A stretch of DNA of 64,000 nt from Aquabacter sp. L1I39 (GCF_017742835.1 NZ_CP072392.1:387559-451558), one strand, 5' to 3'; positions 26,205-35,536 are shown, counted from the stretch's first letter. Numbers and translations: made by a program. The notes: generated from the letters alone by a model not told the origin.

Positions 26205-27395
26205 ATGGACCTGCGCTTCACACCCGAGGAGATCGCCTTCCGCGAGGAGGTGCGGGCCTTCTTTCGCACCGAGATCCCAGCCGCCATCCGCGCCAAGGTC
26301 TCGGAAGGGCGTCCCCTCGCACGGGAGGACTACGTCACCTCCCAACGCATCCTCAACGACAAGGGCTGGGCGGTGCCCCATTGGCCGGTGGAGCATGGTG
26401 GCCAGCCCTGGAGCGCGGTTGAGCGCTACATCTTCATGGAAGAGCTGATGCAGGCGGCGGTTCCGCTGCCCTTGCAGTTCAATTGCTTCATGGTGGGCCC
26501 GGTGATCGCCACCTTCGGCAGCGCGGAACAGAAGGCCCGCTTCCTGCCGCGCATCAAGAGCCTGGAGGACTGGTGGTGCCAGGGCTTCTCGGAGCCCGGC
26601 GCCGGCTCGGATCTCGCTTCGCTGAAGACGCGGGCGGTGCGCGAGGGCGATCATTACATCGTCGACGGCCAGAAGACCTGGACCACGCTCGGCCAATATG
26701 CGGACTGGATGTTCTGCCTCGCCCGCACCGATCCGTCGGCCAAGAAGCAGGCGGGCATCTCCTTCCTGCTCATCCCCATGGACAGCCCCGGCATCACCGT
26801 GCGGCCGATCATCACCATTGATGGCCGGCACGAGGTCAATGAGATCTTCCTGGATCATGTGCGGGTGCCGGCGGAGCTCCTGGTGGGCGAGGAGAATAAG
26901 GGCTGGGACTATGCCAAGTTCCTGCTCTCCAACGAGCGCACCGGGATCGCCCGCATCGGCATGTCCAAGGAGCGCCTCGCCCGCGTCAAGCGCCTCGCGC
27001 GGGTGACGCCTGCGGGGGCGGGGACCGTGTGGGACGACATGGATTTCCGCAGCCGTCTCGCGTCCGTGGAGATCGAGCTCAAAGCGCTGGAGATCACCCA
27101 GATGCGGGTGGTGGCGGCGCAGGCCACACGCGATCCCACCAAGCCCGATCCGGCCTCCTCCATTCTCAAGATCAAGGGGAGCGAGCTTCAGCAGGCCACC
27201 ACCGAATTGCTGCTGGAACTGGCCGGCCCGCAGGGGATTGCGGCGCGGGGTGGCCTTGGCGACGACATGGACGGCCTGTTCGCCTTCGCGGAAGCGGCGG
27301 CGCCGGTCTATCTCAACCACCGCAAGGTCTCCATCTATGGCGGGTCCAACGAGATCCAGCACAATGTGATCGCCAAGGCGATCCTGGGCCTGTGA
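26205..27395 (+). CDS. Acyl-CoA dehydrogenase, large subunit type (PimC-like)
   Basis: FAD-dependent dehydrogenase of 396 residues that makes a 2,3-double bond in acyl-CoA. Family blocks: CQGFSEPGAGSDLASLKTRA (flavin/substrate region), WTTLGQYADWMFCLART, LLSNERTGIARIG, and C-terminal YGGSNEIQHNVIAKAILGL. Length and phrasing recall the pimeloyl-CoA dehydrogenase large subunit. It is 22 bp behind the hydratase/dehydrogenase and 12 bp before a second, more divergent dehydrogenase gene, as expected for a two-subunit enzyme. Substrate (a medium-chain dicarboxyl-CoA) is inferred. Confidence 0.9.
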   Translation: MDLRFTPEEIAFREEVRAFFRTEIPAAIRAKVSEGRPLAREDYVTSQRILNDKGWAVPHWPVEHGGQPWSAVERYIFMEELMQAAVPLPLQFNCFMVGPVIATFGSAEQKARFLPRIKSLEDWWCQGFSEPGAGSDLASLKTRAVREGDHYIVDGQKTWTTLGQYADWMFCLARTDPSAKKQAGISFLLIPMDSPGITVRPIITIDGRHEVNEIFLDHVRVPAELLVGEENKGWDYAKFLLSNERTGIARIGMSKERLARVKRLARVTPAGAGTVWDDMDFRSRLASVEIELKALEITQMRVVAAQATRDPTKPDPASSILKIKGSELQQATTELLLELAGPQGIAARGGLGDDMDGLFAFAEAAAPVYLNHRKVSIYGGSNEIQHNVIAKAILGL

Positions 27396-27407
27396 GGGGG
27401 ATGCGCT

Positions 27408-28562
27408 GTGGATTTTGACCTTTCCTCCGAGCAGCTTCTCCTCAAAGACAGCGTGGAGCGCTGGGCCACCGACACCTATGGCACGCTGGAGCAGCTCACC
27501 GCCGCCCGCGCAGCGCCCCTGGGCTTTCCAGAGGCAGGCTGGGCGGCGCTGGCCGAGCTCGGTCTCCTCGCCTTGCCGTTTCCGGAGGCCGATGGCGGTT
27601 TTGGCGGCGGGCCGGTGGACGTGCAGATCGTCACGGCCGCGCTAGGGCGCGTGATGGCGCCCGAGCCCTATCTCGCCAGCATCGTGCTGGGGGGCGGTGC
27701 CGTGCGCTGGGCCGGGAGCGCCGCGCAGCGGGCGGACATTCTGCCCAAGGTCATGGATGGCTCGCTGCGCCTCGCTTTCGCCCATGGCGAGGCGCAGGCG
27801 CGCTACGATTTGAATGATGTCGCCACCTCGGCCCGCGCGGTGGAGGGCGGCTTCCGCCTCGACGGGCGCAAGAGTGTGGTGCTCAACGCCGATGCCGCCG
27901 GCCTCTTGGTGGTGAGCGCGCGCACCTGCGGCGAGCGCCGGGCGCAGGAGGGCATCTCCCTCTTCCTGGTGCCGGCGGACGCGCCGGGGCTGACCCTCAC
28001 GGCCTATCCGACCCAGGATGGCGGGCGGGCGGCGGACCTGACCCTCACGGATGTCTTCGTCCCCGCCGATGCGCTTCTGGGCGTCGGCGATGCCGGGCTG
28101 CCCGTGGTGGAGAAGGTGGTGGATGGCGCCATCTCGGCGCTGTGTGCGGAGGCAGTCGGCCTTATGGAGGCGCTCACTGCCCTCACGGTGGACTATCTGA
28201 AGACCCGCAAGCAGTTCGGCGTTGCCATCGGCACCTTCCAGGCGCTCCAGCACAAGGCGGCGGACATGCTGGTGGCGCTGGAACAGGCGCGCTCCATGGC
28301 GCTCTATGCGGCCATGATGGCGGAGGCGGAGGATGCCGAAGCGCGGCGCCTGGCTTTGTCCGCCGCCAAGGTGCAGGTGAACCGCGCCGCGCGCTTCGTG
28401 GGCCAGAGCGCGGTGCAGCTCCATGGCGGCATCGGCATGACCATGGAATATCTGGGCGCCCATCATTTCCGGCGCCTCGCCATGATCGAGCTGATGCTCG
28501 GCGACACCGCCCATCACCTGCGCCGCGTCACCGAGGGCGGCGGCCTTCTGGCCGCCGAATAG
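27408..28562 (+). CDS. Acyl-CoA dehydrogenase, small subunit type (PimD-like)
   Basis: Second acyl-CoA dehydrogenase homologue, 384 residues, starting with GTG nine bases after GAGGGGG. MDFDLSSEQLLLKDSVERW and the C-terminal block VQLHGGIGMTMEYLGAHHFRRL are family features. The central part is poorer in conserved flavin motifs than the upstream protein, as in partner subunits such as PimD. It ends the operon; the convergent amidase gene stops six bases further on. Whether it is active alone or only as a heteromer cannot be judged from sequence. Confidence 0.87.
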   Translation: MDFDLSSEQLLLKDSVERWATDTYGTLEQLTAARAAPLGFPEAGWAALAELGLLALPFPEADGGFGGGPVDVQIVTAALGRVMAPEPYLASIVLGGGAVRWAGSAAQRADILPKVMDGSLRLAFAHGEAQARYDLNDVATSARAVEGGFRLDGRKSVVLNADAAGLLVVSARTCGERRAQEGISLFLVPADAPGLTLTAYPTQDGGRAADLTLTDVFVPADALLGVGDAGLPVVEKVVDGAISALCAEAVGLMEALTALTVDYLKTRKQFGVAIGTFQALQHKAADMLVALEQARSMALYAAMMAEAEDAEARRLALSAAKVQVNRAARFVGQSAVQLHGGIGMTMEYLGAHHFRRLAMIELMLGDTAHHLRRVTEGGGLLAAE

Positions 28563-28567
28563 GCTCC

Positions 28568-29743
28568 TCAGCCGAGTAGGGTTTTCGCGGCGGCGAGGAG
28601 ATATTCATCCTTGCCGCGCGGGGCCATCAGCGAAAGGCCGACGGGGCAACCCTCCAGCGTGCCGAGCGGCAGGGAAATCTGCGGCACGCCCGCATGGCCG
28701 GCGGGGCAGAGCAATTCCAGCGCCCGCGCGCGGAAGCTCTCCAGGGCATCGCCGGGGGTGTTGCGCAAGGGCGCAATGCCCGGCGCGGTGGGCAGCACGA
28801 TGAGCGTATCGCTGCCGAGCAGGGCATCCATGCGCGCCCGCACCTCGTCGCGCACCACCCGCGCTGCGGCTACTTCCCCGGCATCCAGGGCCGAGGCAGC
28901 CGCGAAGCGCTCGCGCACGCCGGGGCCGAAACTGGGCTTCACCTTTTGCACCCACGCACCATGGGCGGCCCAGGCCTCGTCCGATTGGATGAGACGAAAG
29001 GCATTGCGCCAGGCGGGCAGGGCGCCCTTGGCCACATCCACCTCTTCCGCCGTGCCGAGCCGCTCGGCCACCCGCGCAAGAGCGGGCGCGAGGGCGGCGC
29101 TCACCTCAGGCCCCGCTGCCTCGAACAGGTCGCGCGCCAGAAGCAGGCGGCCGGGGGCGCCGACCTCCGCAAGGCCACCAAACAGCACCGCGCCCACTTG
29201 CGCGAACAGAACCGGGTCGCGGGCGAACCAGCCGACGCTGTCATAGGAGGGGGCCAGCGGGACCGCGCCGTCGATGGCGATGCGCCCATGGGTGGGGCGC
29301 AGCCCGATGATGCCGCAATAGCTCGCCGGCAGGCGCACCGAGCCGCCGGTATCGGAGCCGACGGCGAAGTCCACGAGGCCGCCCGCCACCGCCGCCGCCG
29401 AGCCGGAGGACGACCCGCCGGGGATGCGGCCGGGCGCGGCCGGGTTGATGGGCGTGCCGTAATGATGGTTCTCGCCGTTCAGGCTCCAGGCCAGCTCGTC
29501 GGTGTGGGTCTTGCCCACCAGATGGCCGCCGGCGGCCAAGAGCTTGTCCACTACGGACGCGCTGCGGCTGGGAATGTCGTGGGTGGCAAGCCAGTCCGGG
29601 CTGCCTGCCGCCGTGGGTACGCCGGCCACGTCGAAGAAGTCCTTCACCGCGAAGATGCGGCCCGAAAGGGGCCCGTCGCCGGTGGGCGCGCGGTCGAAAT
29701 GGCCGTGGGGGACGAAGGCGTCGAGGGTGTCCGTCACAGTCAT
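28568..29743 (-). CDS. Amidase family protein
   Basis: Amidase-signature hydrolase of 391 residues. The Ser-cisSer-Lys triad is visible: K34 in FAVKDFFDVAG, the GGSSSGSAAA loop at 109-118, and Ser135 in SDTGGSVRLPA. It is shorter than GatA (about 480) and resembles AtzE- or HpxY-like amidases. The start at 29743 gives the usual spacing to the lysine; upstream in-frame ATGs are possible. It may be unrelated to the convergent beta-oxidation operon, and lies behind the GntR gene on the same strand with a 127-bp gap. Substrate unknown. Confidence 0.87.
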   Translation of the reverse strand: MTVTDTLDAFVPHGHFDRAPTGDGPLSGRIFAVKDFFDVAGVPTAAGSPDWLATHDIPSRSASVVDKLLAAGGHLVGKTHTDELAWSLNGENHHYGTPINPAAPGRIPGGSSSGSAAAVAGGLVDFAVGSDTGGSVRLPASYCGIIGLRPTHGRIAIDGAVPLAPSYDSVGWFARDPVLFAQVGAVLFGGLAEVGAPGRLLLARDLFEAAGPEVSAALAPALARVAERLGTAEEVDVAKGALPAWRNAFRLIQSDEAWAAHGAWVQKVKPSFGPGVRERFAAASALDAGEVAAARVVRDEVRARMDALLGSDTLIVLPTAPGIAPLRNTPGDALESFRARALELLCPAGHAGVPQISLPLGTLEGCPVGLSLMAPRGKDEYLLAAAKTLLG

Positions 29744-29870
29744 GTCAGGCTCTTGCAGGTGTCGCCCGGGCCGGGCAGGAAGGTCACCCCTCATACCCGC
29801 TTCGCCCTGATTTGCCGACACAAAAGGCGATGGCCTTCCATTCGGGGAGCCCGTCTGGCCAAGCTCGCGC

Positions 29871-30608
29871 TTAGGCCGCCGGGGTTCGCGCGCGGGTCAG
29901 AAACTTCTCCTCATAGAGCCGCCGGGCGCGGCTCATATGGGAGATGGTGAGCGCCTCCAGCTCTTCCATCTGGCCAGCCACCAGCAGGTCCACCAGCGTG
30001 CGGTGCTCGTCGCAGGCCTGGGCGAGGGCGGCCGCATCCGCCACCCCATAGGCGCGGATGGGAAAGCTCAGCCAGTCGTGCTGGCGGATGGTGGCCACCA
30101 GAAACGGGTTGTCGCACAGGGCGAAGACCGCATCGTGGAACATCATGTTGGTGCGGTGGATGGCGACGAGGTCGCCCTCGCGCGCCGCCGCTGCATGGGC
30201 CTCCAGCCAGTGCCGCACTGGCTTCAGCGCCTCCTCCGAGGGCGGGCGGATGCGCGCCACCGCCGCCCGGTGCAGCACCTCGCGCATGTCATAGAGCCGC
30301 GCGATCTCGGCCTTGTCGAAGCGGCGCAGTTCCGCTCCCCGATAGCGCGGCTTCACCACCACGCCGAGCCGCTCCAGCTCTTCCAGCGCCGCGCGCACCA
30401 CATGGCGCTTGGCGCCGTAATCCTCCATCAGATGGTCTTCGATCAGCCGGTTCCGCGGCAGGATGCGGCCGGCAATGATGTCCGCCTCCAGCGCCGCGAT
30501 CACCGCCGCCACCGGCGCCGCCAGCGGGCGCTCGTCGCCCGGCAGGGTGAAGCGGGCCTCCGCCGCCGCTTCGGCTTCGTCATCGGGGGCAGGACGGGAA
30601 CGGGGCAT
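29871..30608 (-). CDS. GntR family transcriptional regulator (FCD domain)
   Basis: Regulator of 245 residues. The N-terminal winged HTH (about 30-95) includes GRILPRNRLIEDHLMEDYGAKRHVVRAALEELERLGVV. The C-terminal FCD helices hold the usual metal ligands region (FHDAVFALCDNPFLVATIRQHDW). It is divergent from an aldehyde dehydrogenase/epimerase/binding-protein operon across 169 bp, in which AT-rich direct repeats of TATCA (about 30681-30694) and ATCATCG occur. Control of that operon by a sugar acid or organic acid is the likely role. Confidence 0.88.
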   Translation of the reverse strand: MPRSRPAPDDEAEAAAEARFTLPGDERPLAAPVAAVIAALEADIIAGRILPRNRLIEDHLMEDYGAKRHVVRAALEELERLGVVVKPRYRGAELRRFDKAEIARLYDMREVLHRAAVARIRPPSEEALKPVRHWLEAHAAAAREGDLVAIHRTNMMFHDAVFALCDNPFLVATIRQHDWLSFPIRAYGVADAAALAQACDEHRTLVDLLVAGQMEELEALTISHMSRARRLYEEKFLTRARTPAA

Positions 30609-30777
30609 CGGGACGCTTTCGCCAAAGGCGGAACGAAGACAGGGATGAGGGACGCTCGGGAGCGTTTCTACGTCCTTTTTATCAATAATATCATCGAGCG
30701 GATCATCGGCATCTACCCCCTGGCAGCCAAGGGCGACGCGCGTCTAGCGTGCCGGCGCAATTCAGGAGGAAGCACCG

Positions 30778-32229
30778 ATGCCAGTGAGCGCACGGGCCAT
30801 CACGCCGCCGCAGGAGGAGATCGTCTCCATCGATCCCGCCAACGGCCGCATTGTCGGGACGGTGGCTGCAACGCCGCTCGATGCCATTGACGGGATCGTG
30901 GAGCGGGCCTGGCAGGCCTATCGCACCTCGCCCTGGCGGGCGCTGGCGCCCCAGCGCAAGGCGCTGGTGATGCAGGAGATCGCCCGCCGCATCGCGGCCG
31001 AGAAGGAGAGCCTGGCCCAGCTCCAGATGCGCGACAGCGGCAAGCCGCTGGCCGAGTGCCGGGGCATGGTGGACTCGGCCGCCGGCGCCTTCCGCTATTA
31101 TGCGGGCGTGGTTGAGACCATGGAGACTGAGGTCCAGCCCTCGCGTGGCGAGTATGTGGCCATGACCGTGGTGGAGCCCTATGGCGTGGTGCTCTGCATC
31201 ACCCCCTGGAACTCCCCCATCATGAACGAGGCCGGCAAGATCGCCCCCGCTCTGGCGGCGGGCAATGCCGTGCTCCTGAAGCCCTCCGAGGACACGCCCT
31301 TGCTCGCGCCGGAACTGGCGCGCATCTGCCTGGAAGCCGGCCTGCCGGAGGGCCAGCTCCAGGTGGTGCAGGGGCGGGGGGAGACGGTGGGCGCGGCGCT
31401 GGTCGCCCATCCCGGTGTGCGGATGATCTCCTTTACCGGCGGCACGGTCACGGGCCGCGCCATCGGCAAGGTGGCGGGCGAGCGCCTCGCGCCCGTGGCG
31501 CTGGAACTGGGCGGCAAGTCGCCTCACGTGGTGTTCGCGGACGCCGATCTCGACCATGCGGTGGCGGCGGTGGCGGCCGGCATCTTCGGTTCGGCCGGCC
31601 AGAGCTGTGTCGCCGGCTCGCGCCTGTTCGTGGAAGAGAGCGTCTATCGCGAAGTGGTGGACCGCGTCGCCGCCCGCGCCAGTGCAGTTCGTGTGCGCGC
31701 GCCCGATGCCCCGGAGGTGGAGGTGGGGCCGCTCGCCTCCTTCCATCATCGCGACAAGGTGGCGGCCCATGTGGCACGGGGCTTGGCTCAGGGCGGCACG
31801 GTGCTGGCGGGCGGCGCCATCCCCACGGGACCCGCCTATGACGGCGGCGCCTATTACCTGCCCACCGTCATCGAGGGCCTCGGCCCTGATGCGATGCTCT
31901 GTCAGGAAGAGATCTTCGGTCCGGTCCTCGTCGCCCTGCCATTCAAGGACGAAGCGGACCTCATCGAGAAGGCCAACGGCACCGCCTTTGGCTTGGCCTG
32001 CGGCATCTGGAGCGAGAGCTTCAAGCGCGCCTGGCGCGTCGGCCGGGCCTTGGAAGCTGGCTCGGTCTGGATCAACACCTACAAGCAGTCCCACATCTCC
32101 TCGCCCTTCGGTGGCTTCAAGGCCAGCGGCATCGGCCGCGAGAAGGGCATTGAGGGGCTGCGCCTCTACGGCCAGGTGAAGAGCATCTTCCTTGGCCTCC
32201 ACGAAAATCCCCTGTCCATCGCACGCTGA
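30778..32229 (+). CDS. Aldehyde dehydrogenase family protein
   Basis: NAD(P)-dependent dehydrogenase of 483 residues. The catalytic cysteine is C277 in GSAGQSCVAG and the glutamate is in LELGGKSPHVVF; AITPWNSPIMNE-type residues of the cofactor site are present. An AGGAGG site precedes the ATG. It is the first gene of an operon with a nucleotide-sugar-type epimerase and a Bug-family binding protein, so it probably oxidises an aldehyde from sugar or organic-acid breakdown. It belongs to the broad ALDH/betaine aldehyde group and the substrate is undetermined. Confidence 0.9.
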   Translation: MPVSARAITPPQEEIVSIDPANGRIVGTVAATPLDAIDGIVERAWQAYRTSPWRALAPQRKALVMQEIARRIAAEKESLAQLQMRDSGKPLAECRGMVDSAAGAFRYYAGVVETMETEVQPSRGEYVAMTVVEPYGVVLCITPWNSPIMNEAGKIAPALAAGNAVLLKPSEDTPLLAPELARICLEAGLPEGQLQVVQGRGETVGAALVAHPGVRMISFTGGTVTGRAIGKVAGERLAPVALELGGKSPHVVFADADLDHAVAAVAAGIFGSAGQSCVAGSRLFVEESVYREVVDRVAARASAVRVRAPDAPEVEVGPLASFHHRDKVAAHVARGLAQGGTVLAGGAIPTGPAYDGGAYYLPTVIEGLGPDAMLCQEEIFGPVLVALPFKDEADLIEKANGTAFGLACGIWSESFKRAWRVGRALEAGSVWINTYKQSHISSPFGGFKASGIGREKGIEGLRLYGQVKSIFLGLHENPLSIAR

Positions 32230-32239
32230 CGGAAACGCC

Positions 32240-33271
32240 ATGACTTCGACCGAACGCACCCCCGCCCTCGCCATTGCTGGCGGCCGCTTCCTGATCGTGG
32301 GCGGCGCCAGCCTGGTGGGCTCCACCACCGCCGATTTGCTGCTCGCCCAGGGCGCCGCCGAGGTGGTGATCCTGGACAATTTCTCCTTCGGCGCCCGCGA
32401 GACCATCGCGCACCTGGAGGGCAATCCGCGCGTGCGCATCGAGACGGCGGACATCACCCGCCTGCCGCAGCTCCTGCGCGCCATCCGCAATGTGGACGGC
32501 GTGATCCATCTTGCCGCCATGATGACCATCTCCATGGACCGCGACCCGGATGTGGGCCTGCAGGTGAACATTGACGGCGTGCGCAACGTGATCGCCGCCT
32601 GCTGCGCCAATGGCGTGCGCAAGCTGGTCTTTGCCTCCTCCAATGCGGTCTATGGCTACGGGCCGGGGGTGGCGGGCGAACTGGTGGAGAAGACGCCGTT
32701 CCACTCGGCCGGCGCGCCGCCGGCGGCAGTGCTCTATGGTGCTTCCAAGATCATCGGCGAGCAGCTCTGCCGCGATGCCTTCCGCCGCTATGGCCTTGAT
32801 TATGTGATCCTGCGCTATTCCACCGTCTATGGGGAGCGCCAGCATTATCGCGCCGCCAATGCGCTCTACATCATCGAGACCCATGACCGGCTGAAGAAGG
32901 GCCTCGCCCCCCGCGTGCTGGGCGACGGGTCCGAGACCAAGCATTTCGTCTATGTGGGCGATGTGGCCCGCGCCAATGCGGCCGCGCTCGCTTCGCCCGC
33001 GACCGACGTGGCGGTGAACCTTTCCGGCCCCGCGCCCGTGACCACGCTGGAACTGGTCAATCTGGTGGCCGAGGTGGCCGGCATTCCCATCGCGCCGGAG
33101 CATGTGGAGCCCGAGCCCGGAAAGGTGCGCCTGACCACCGGTGGCGCCTTCCGCATCGCCCATGAGGAGGCGGAGCGCGTTATCGGCTGGAAGCCGGAAG
33201 TGACCATGCGCGAGGGCATCCGCCGCCTCATCGCCTGGCGCGACGGCATCACCGCCGAGGCGGCGGAGTGA
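32240..33271 (+). CDS. NAD-dependent epimerase/dehydratase (UDP-glucose 4-epimerase-like)
   Basis: Extended SDR protein of 343 residues. The glycine motif is FLIVGGASLVGSTT near residue 18. The active site has SSNAVYGYG and YGASKIIGEQL with the catalytic Tyr and Lys. The HFVYVGDVARANAAAL segment fits sugar-nucleotide epimerases. It lies 10 bp behind the dehydrogenase gene. The combination with a Bug binding protein suggests breakdown of an imported acid or sugar rather than glycan synthesis, but the sequence alone does not decide. Confidence 0.87.
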   Translation: MTSTERTPALAIAGGRFLIVGGASLVGSTTADLLLAQGAAEVVILDNFSFGARETIAHLEGNPRVRIETADITRLPQLLRAIRNVDGVIHLAAMMTISMDRDPDVGLQVNIDGVRNVIAACCANGVRKLVFASSNAVYGYGPGVAGELVEKTPFHSAGAPPAAVLYGASKIIGEQLCRDAFRRYGLDYVILRYSTVYGERQHYRAANALYIIETHDRLKKGLAPRVLGDGSETKHFVYVGDVARANAAALASPATDVAVNLSGPAPVTTLELVNLVAEVAGIPIAPEHVEPEPGKVRLTTGGAFRIAHEEAERVIGWKPEVTMREGIRRLIAWRDGITAEAAE

Positions 33272-33325
33272 GCGACCGCGCGCCGTTCTATCCCCTTTCC
33301 GAATAAACATAATCTGGAGGACACC

Positions 33326-34306
33326 ATGGACATCTCTCTCTCTCGCCGGCGCTTCATGGGTACAGCTGCCGGCCTGGCCGCCGGGCTAGTCGCGGCGCCC
33401 GCCGTGCTGCGCGCCGATACCTTCCCGAGCCGTCCGGTGGAACTGGTGGTGGGCTTTGCGCCAGGCGGCGGCACGGATGTGACCGCCCGGACCTTCGCCG
33501 GCTTCCTCTCCACCGAACTGGGCGGGCAGGTCATCGTCGTCAACAAGCCGGGCGCCTCGGGCGAGATCGCGCTCGCCGGCGTCGCCCGTGCCAAGCCCGA
33601 TGGCTACACGCTCGGCGTCACCAACATGCCGGGCCTCGTCACCTTGCCCATTGAGCGGCAGACCAAGTTCCAGCTGTCCGACTTCGACTATGTGGCTAAC
33701 CTCGTCTCGGACCCCTCCGCTTTCTCGGTGCAACCGGACAGTCCCATCAAGACGCTGAAGGACCTCGTCGAAGCGGCCAAGAAGGATCCCGGCGGCGTTA
33801 CCTTCGGCTCCACCGGCATCGGGACCGACGACCATCTGTGCCTGGTCCTGTTCGAGCAGGCCACGGGCGTGAAGCTGAACCATGTGCCCTTCCAGGGCGC
33901 CGGCCCCATGCGCACGGCGGTGCTCGGCGGGCAGGTGACGGTGGCCGGCCTGAATGTGGGGGAGGTCGCGCCCTTCCAGACCCAGCTGCGCATGATCGCC
34001 CAGGGCGGCGCCACCCGCTCGCGCTTCGCGCCGGACGTGCCCACCTTCAAGGAGCAGGGCGTGAACGTGGAGATGGGCTCAGAGCGGGGCATCGTCGCCC
34101 CCAAGGGCCTGCCGGCCGATGTGATGGCCAAGCTCACCGAAACTACAGCCAGGATCATGAAGAATCCCGACTTCCTGGCCAAGATCGAGAGCCAGTACAC
34201 CCAGGAAGACTACCTGCCCGGCCCCCAATGGCGCGAGCGCCTCGCGGTCGCCGACGCCAAGTTCCGGGCCCTGTGGCAAGCCCAGCCCTGGTCGGGCAAG
34301 GCCTGA
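33326..34306 (+). CDS. Bug/TctC family solute-binding protein (tripartite tricarboxylate transport)
   Basis: Periplasmic binding protein of 326 residues for a carboxylate or related small molecule. The signal is Tat-type (RRRFMG near residue 8, then a hydrophobic run and AVLRAD). VGFAPGGGTDVTAR and INKPGASGEIA-like blocks (here VVNKPGASGEIAL) are family markers. No TctA/TctB membrane genes are adjacent, so it is an orphan receptor, as is common for this family. An AATCTGGAGGA ribosome site precedes the ATG. The stop is one base from the stop of the convergent gene. Confidence 0.9.
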   Translation: MDISLSRRRFMGTAAGLAAGLVAAPAVLRADTFPSRPVELVVGFAPGGGTDVTARTFAGFLSTELGGQVIVVNKPGASGEIALAGVARAKPDGYTLGVTNMPGLVTLPIERQTKFQLSDFDYVANLVSDPSAFSVQPDSPIKTLKDLVEAAKKDPGGVTFGSTGIGTDDHLCLVLFEQATGVKLNHVPFQGAGPMRTAVLGGQVTVAGLNVGEVAPFQTQLRMIAQGGATRSRFAPDVPTFKEQGVNVEMGSERGIVAPKGLPADVMAKLTETTARIMKNPDFLAKIESQYTQEDYLPGPQWRERLAVADAKFRALWQAQPWSGKA

Positions 34307-34307
34307 G

Positions 34308-35270
34308 CTAGCGGTTCGCGCCGGGCGCGATTTCCGCCGGTGGCAGGAGCCGCGTGTCCGTCAGCCGGTGCACGTCCGCCAGCGTGAGCCGCGCCCCACG
34401 TGAGCGGTCGAAAAGGTCGAGCACCACCTCGATGTCGGCATCCCGCATCCGGCCGTCCCGGAGGAAGTCGCTTTGTGAGCCGAACAGTCCCTCGGCCACC
34501 GCTGCGGCGGCCGGGGCATTGAGCCCCGGCAATGCCGGCTGGACCATGCGGGTGACGCGCACCCGGTTCGTGGGGTCGCAGGCGAAGGCGAGGGTTTGCG
34601 TGATCGCCGCGACCGTCCTTCCTGCGGCCTCCTCGTTGCCAGGCAGAGCGAGCCAGGGGCGCCGGGCGGCCAGGACGATGGCCTGATACCCTCCGAGCGC
34701 GTCCGCGACCTTACCGAGCAGGCCGAAGCCCGCCTGTTGGACGAGGTCGGTATAGGGGGCACCCAGCAGCGTGGCGTCGAACTCACCGGCCAGCAGCTTT
34801 TCAAAGCGCAGATTGGTGGCGCCGGCATAGACCACCTCATAGTCCCGATCGCGCTCCAGGCCGTCCCGGCGCAAGATATGGAACAGGGCGCTCGCATAGC
34901 CGGTGTCCGTGTCCACCGCCACACGCCTGCCCTTGAGGTCCGACAGCGCGGCAAGGCCGGGACGGGCCGCCAGGGACAGGAAACCCCGGTGGATGCCGGC
35001 GATGATGACCAGGTCCGAGGCCGCGGGATGTGATGCGCGATGACAGTCTAGGACATCGTCGAGGCTCATGGCCACGAGGGGCTCTGGCCCGTCGAAGGCG
35101 ATGGCATGGGCTTCGTCCGCGTCCCTCACAAAACGGCGCACCGGTGCCTCAAGGGCCGACGGATCGTCCGCGTGGCGCTGTTCGGCCACGCTGAGCAGGA
35201 CCTCGGTGGCATCACGAAAGAGGGCGATCGGAGCGGGGTGGGCGGCGCCTTGCCAGAGAACATGGCTCAT
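34308..35270 (-). CDS. NMT1/THI5- or PhnD-like substrate-binding-fold protein without signal peptide
   Basis: Protein of 320 residues resembling ABC transporter binding proteins: GRRVAVDTDTGYASALFHILRRDGL and FEKLLAGEFDATLLGAPYTDLVQQAGF are typical periplasmic-binding-fold lines. The N-terminus (MSHVLWQGAAHPAPIALFRD) is not a signal peptide, so the protein may stay in the cytosol, or the true start may differ. The start at 35270 has GGAG upstream. No permease or ATPase is nearby. Function is not assigned. Confidence 0.7.
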   Translation of the reverse strand: MSHVLWQGAAHPAPIALFRDATEVLLSVAEQRHADDPSALEAPVRRFVRDADEAHAIAFDGPEPLVAMSLDDVLDCHRASHPAASDLVIIAGIHRGFLSLAARPGLAALSDLKGRRVAVDTDTGYASALFHILRRDGLERDRDYEVVYAGATNLRFEKLLAGEFDATLLGAPYTDLVQQAGFGLLGKVADALGGYQAIVLAARRPWLALPGNEEAAGRTVAAITQTLAFACDPTNRVRVTRMVQPALPGLNAPAAAAVAEGLFGSQSDFLRDGRMRDADIEVVLDLFDRSRGARLTLADVHRLTDTRLLPPAEIAPGANR

Positions 35271-35480
35271 CGGACATCTCCATTCGCACGGAAGGGGTAA
35301 GAGAGGGGAGGGGGCGCCCGCCCTTGAAGCGCCACCCTGCCAGGCACGTCGTCGACGCTGCATCTGGCGACACGGACCGAGCGAGTGTTCGGCGCAGGGG
35401 CCGCTCCGGGATGTGCGCGGGAGGATGCCTCTGGCGCCCCGAATCTTCGGGTGCAGGGCGCGCGACGAGAGCTTGCCAAC

Positions 35481-35517
35481 AAAAAAGGCCGGGATGCGAG
35501 GGGCATCCCGGCCTTTT
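35481..35517 (-). terminator. hemA: Rho-independent terminator of hemA
   Basis: AAAAGGCCGGGATGC (35483-35497) pairs perfectly with GCATCCCGGCCTTTT (35503-35517) around GAGGG. On the minus strand a run of six T residues follows. It lies 20 bp downstream of the hemA stop. The rest of the 35271-35536 gap shows nothing else convincing. Confidence 0.85.
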
Positions 35518-35536
35518 GCGTGAAGAATGAGGGCGC

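Noticed and set aside
24326..26296. Long open frame on the minus strand (about 656 codons) antisense to the fadB-like gene, and many similar long antisense frames elsewhere.
   Set aside because: They mirror codon-position GC bias of real genes, lack recognisable domains and have no ribosome sites.
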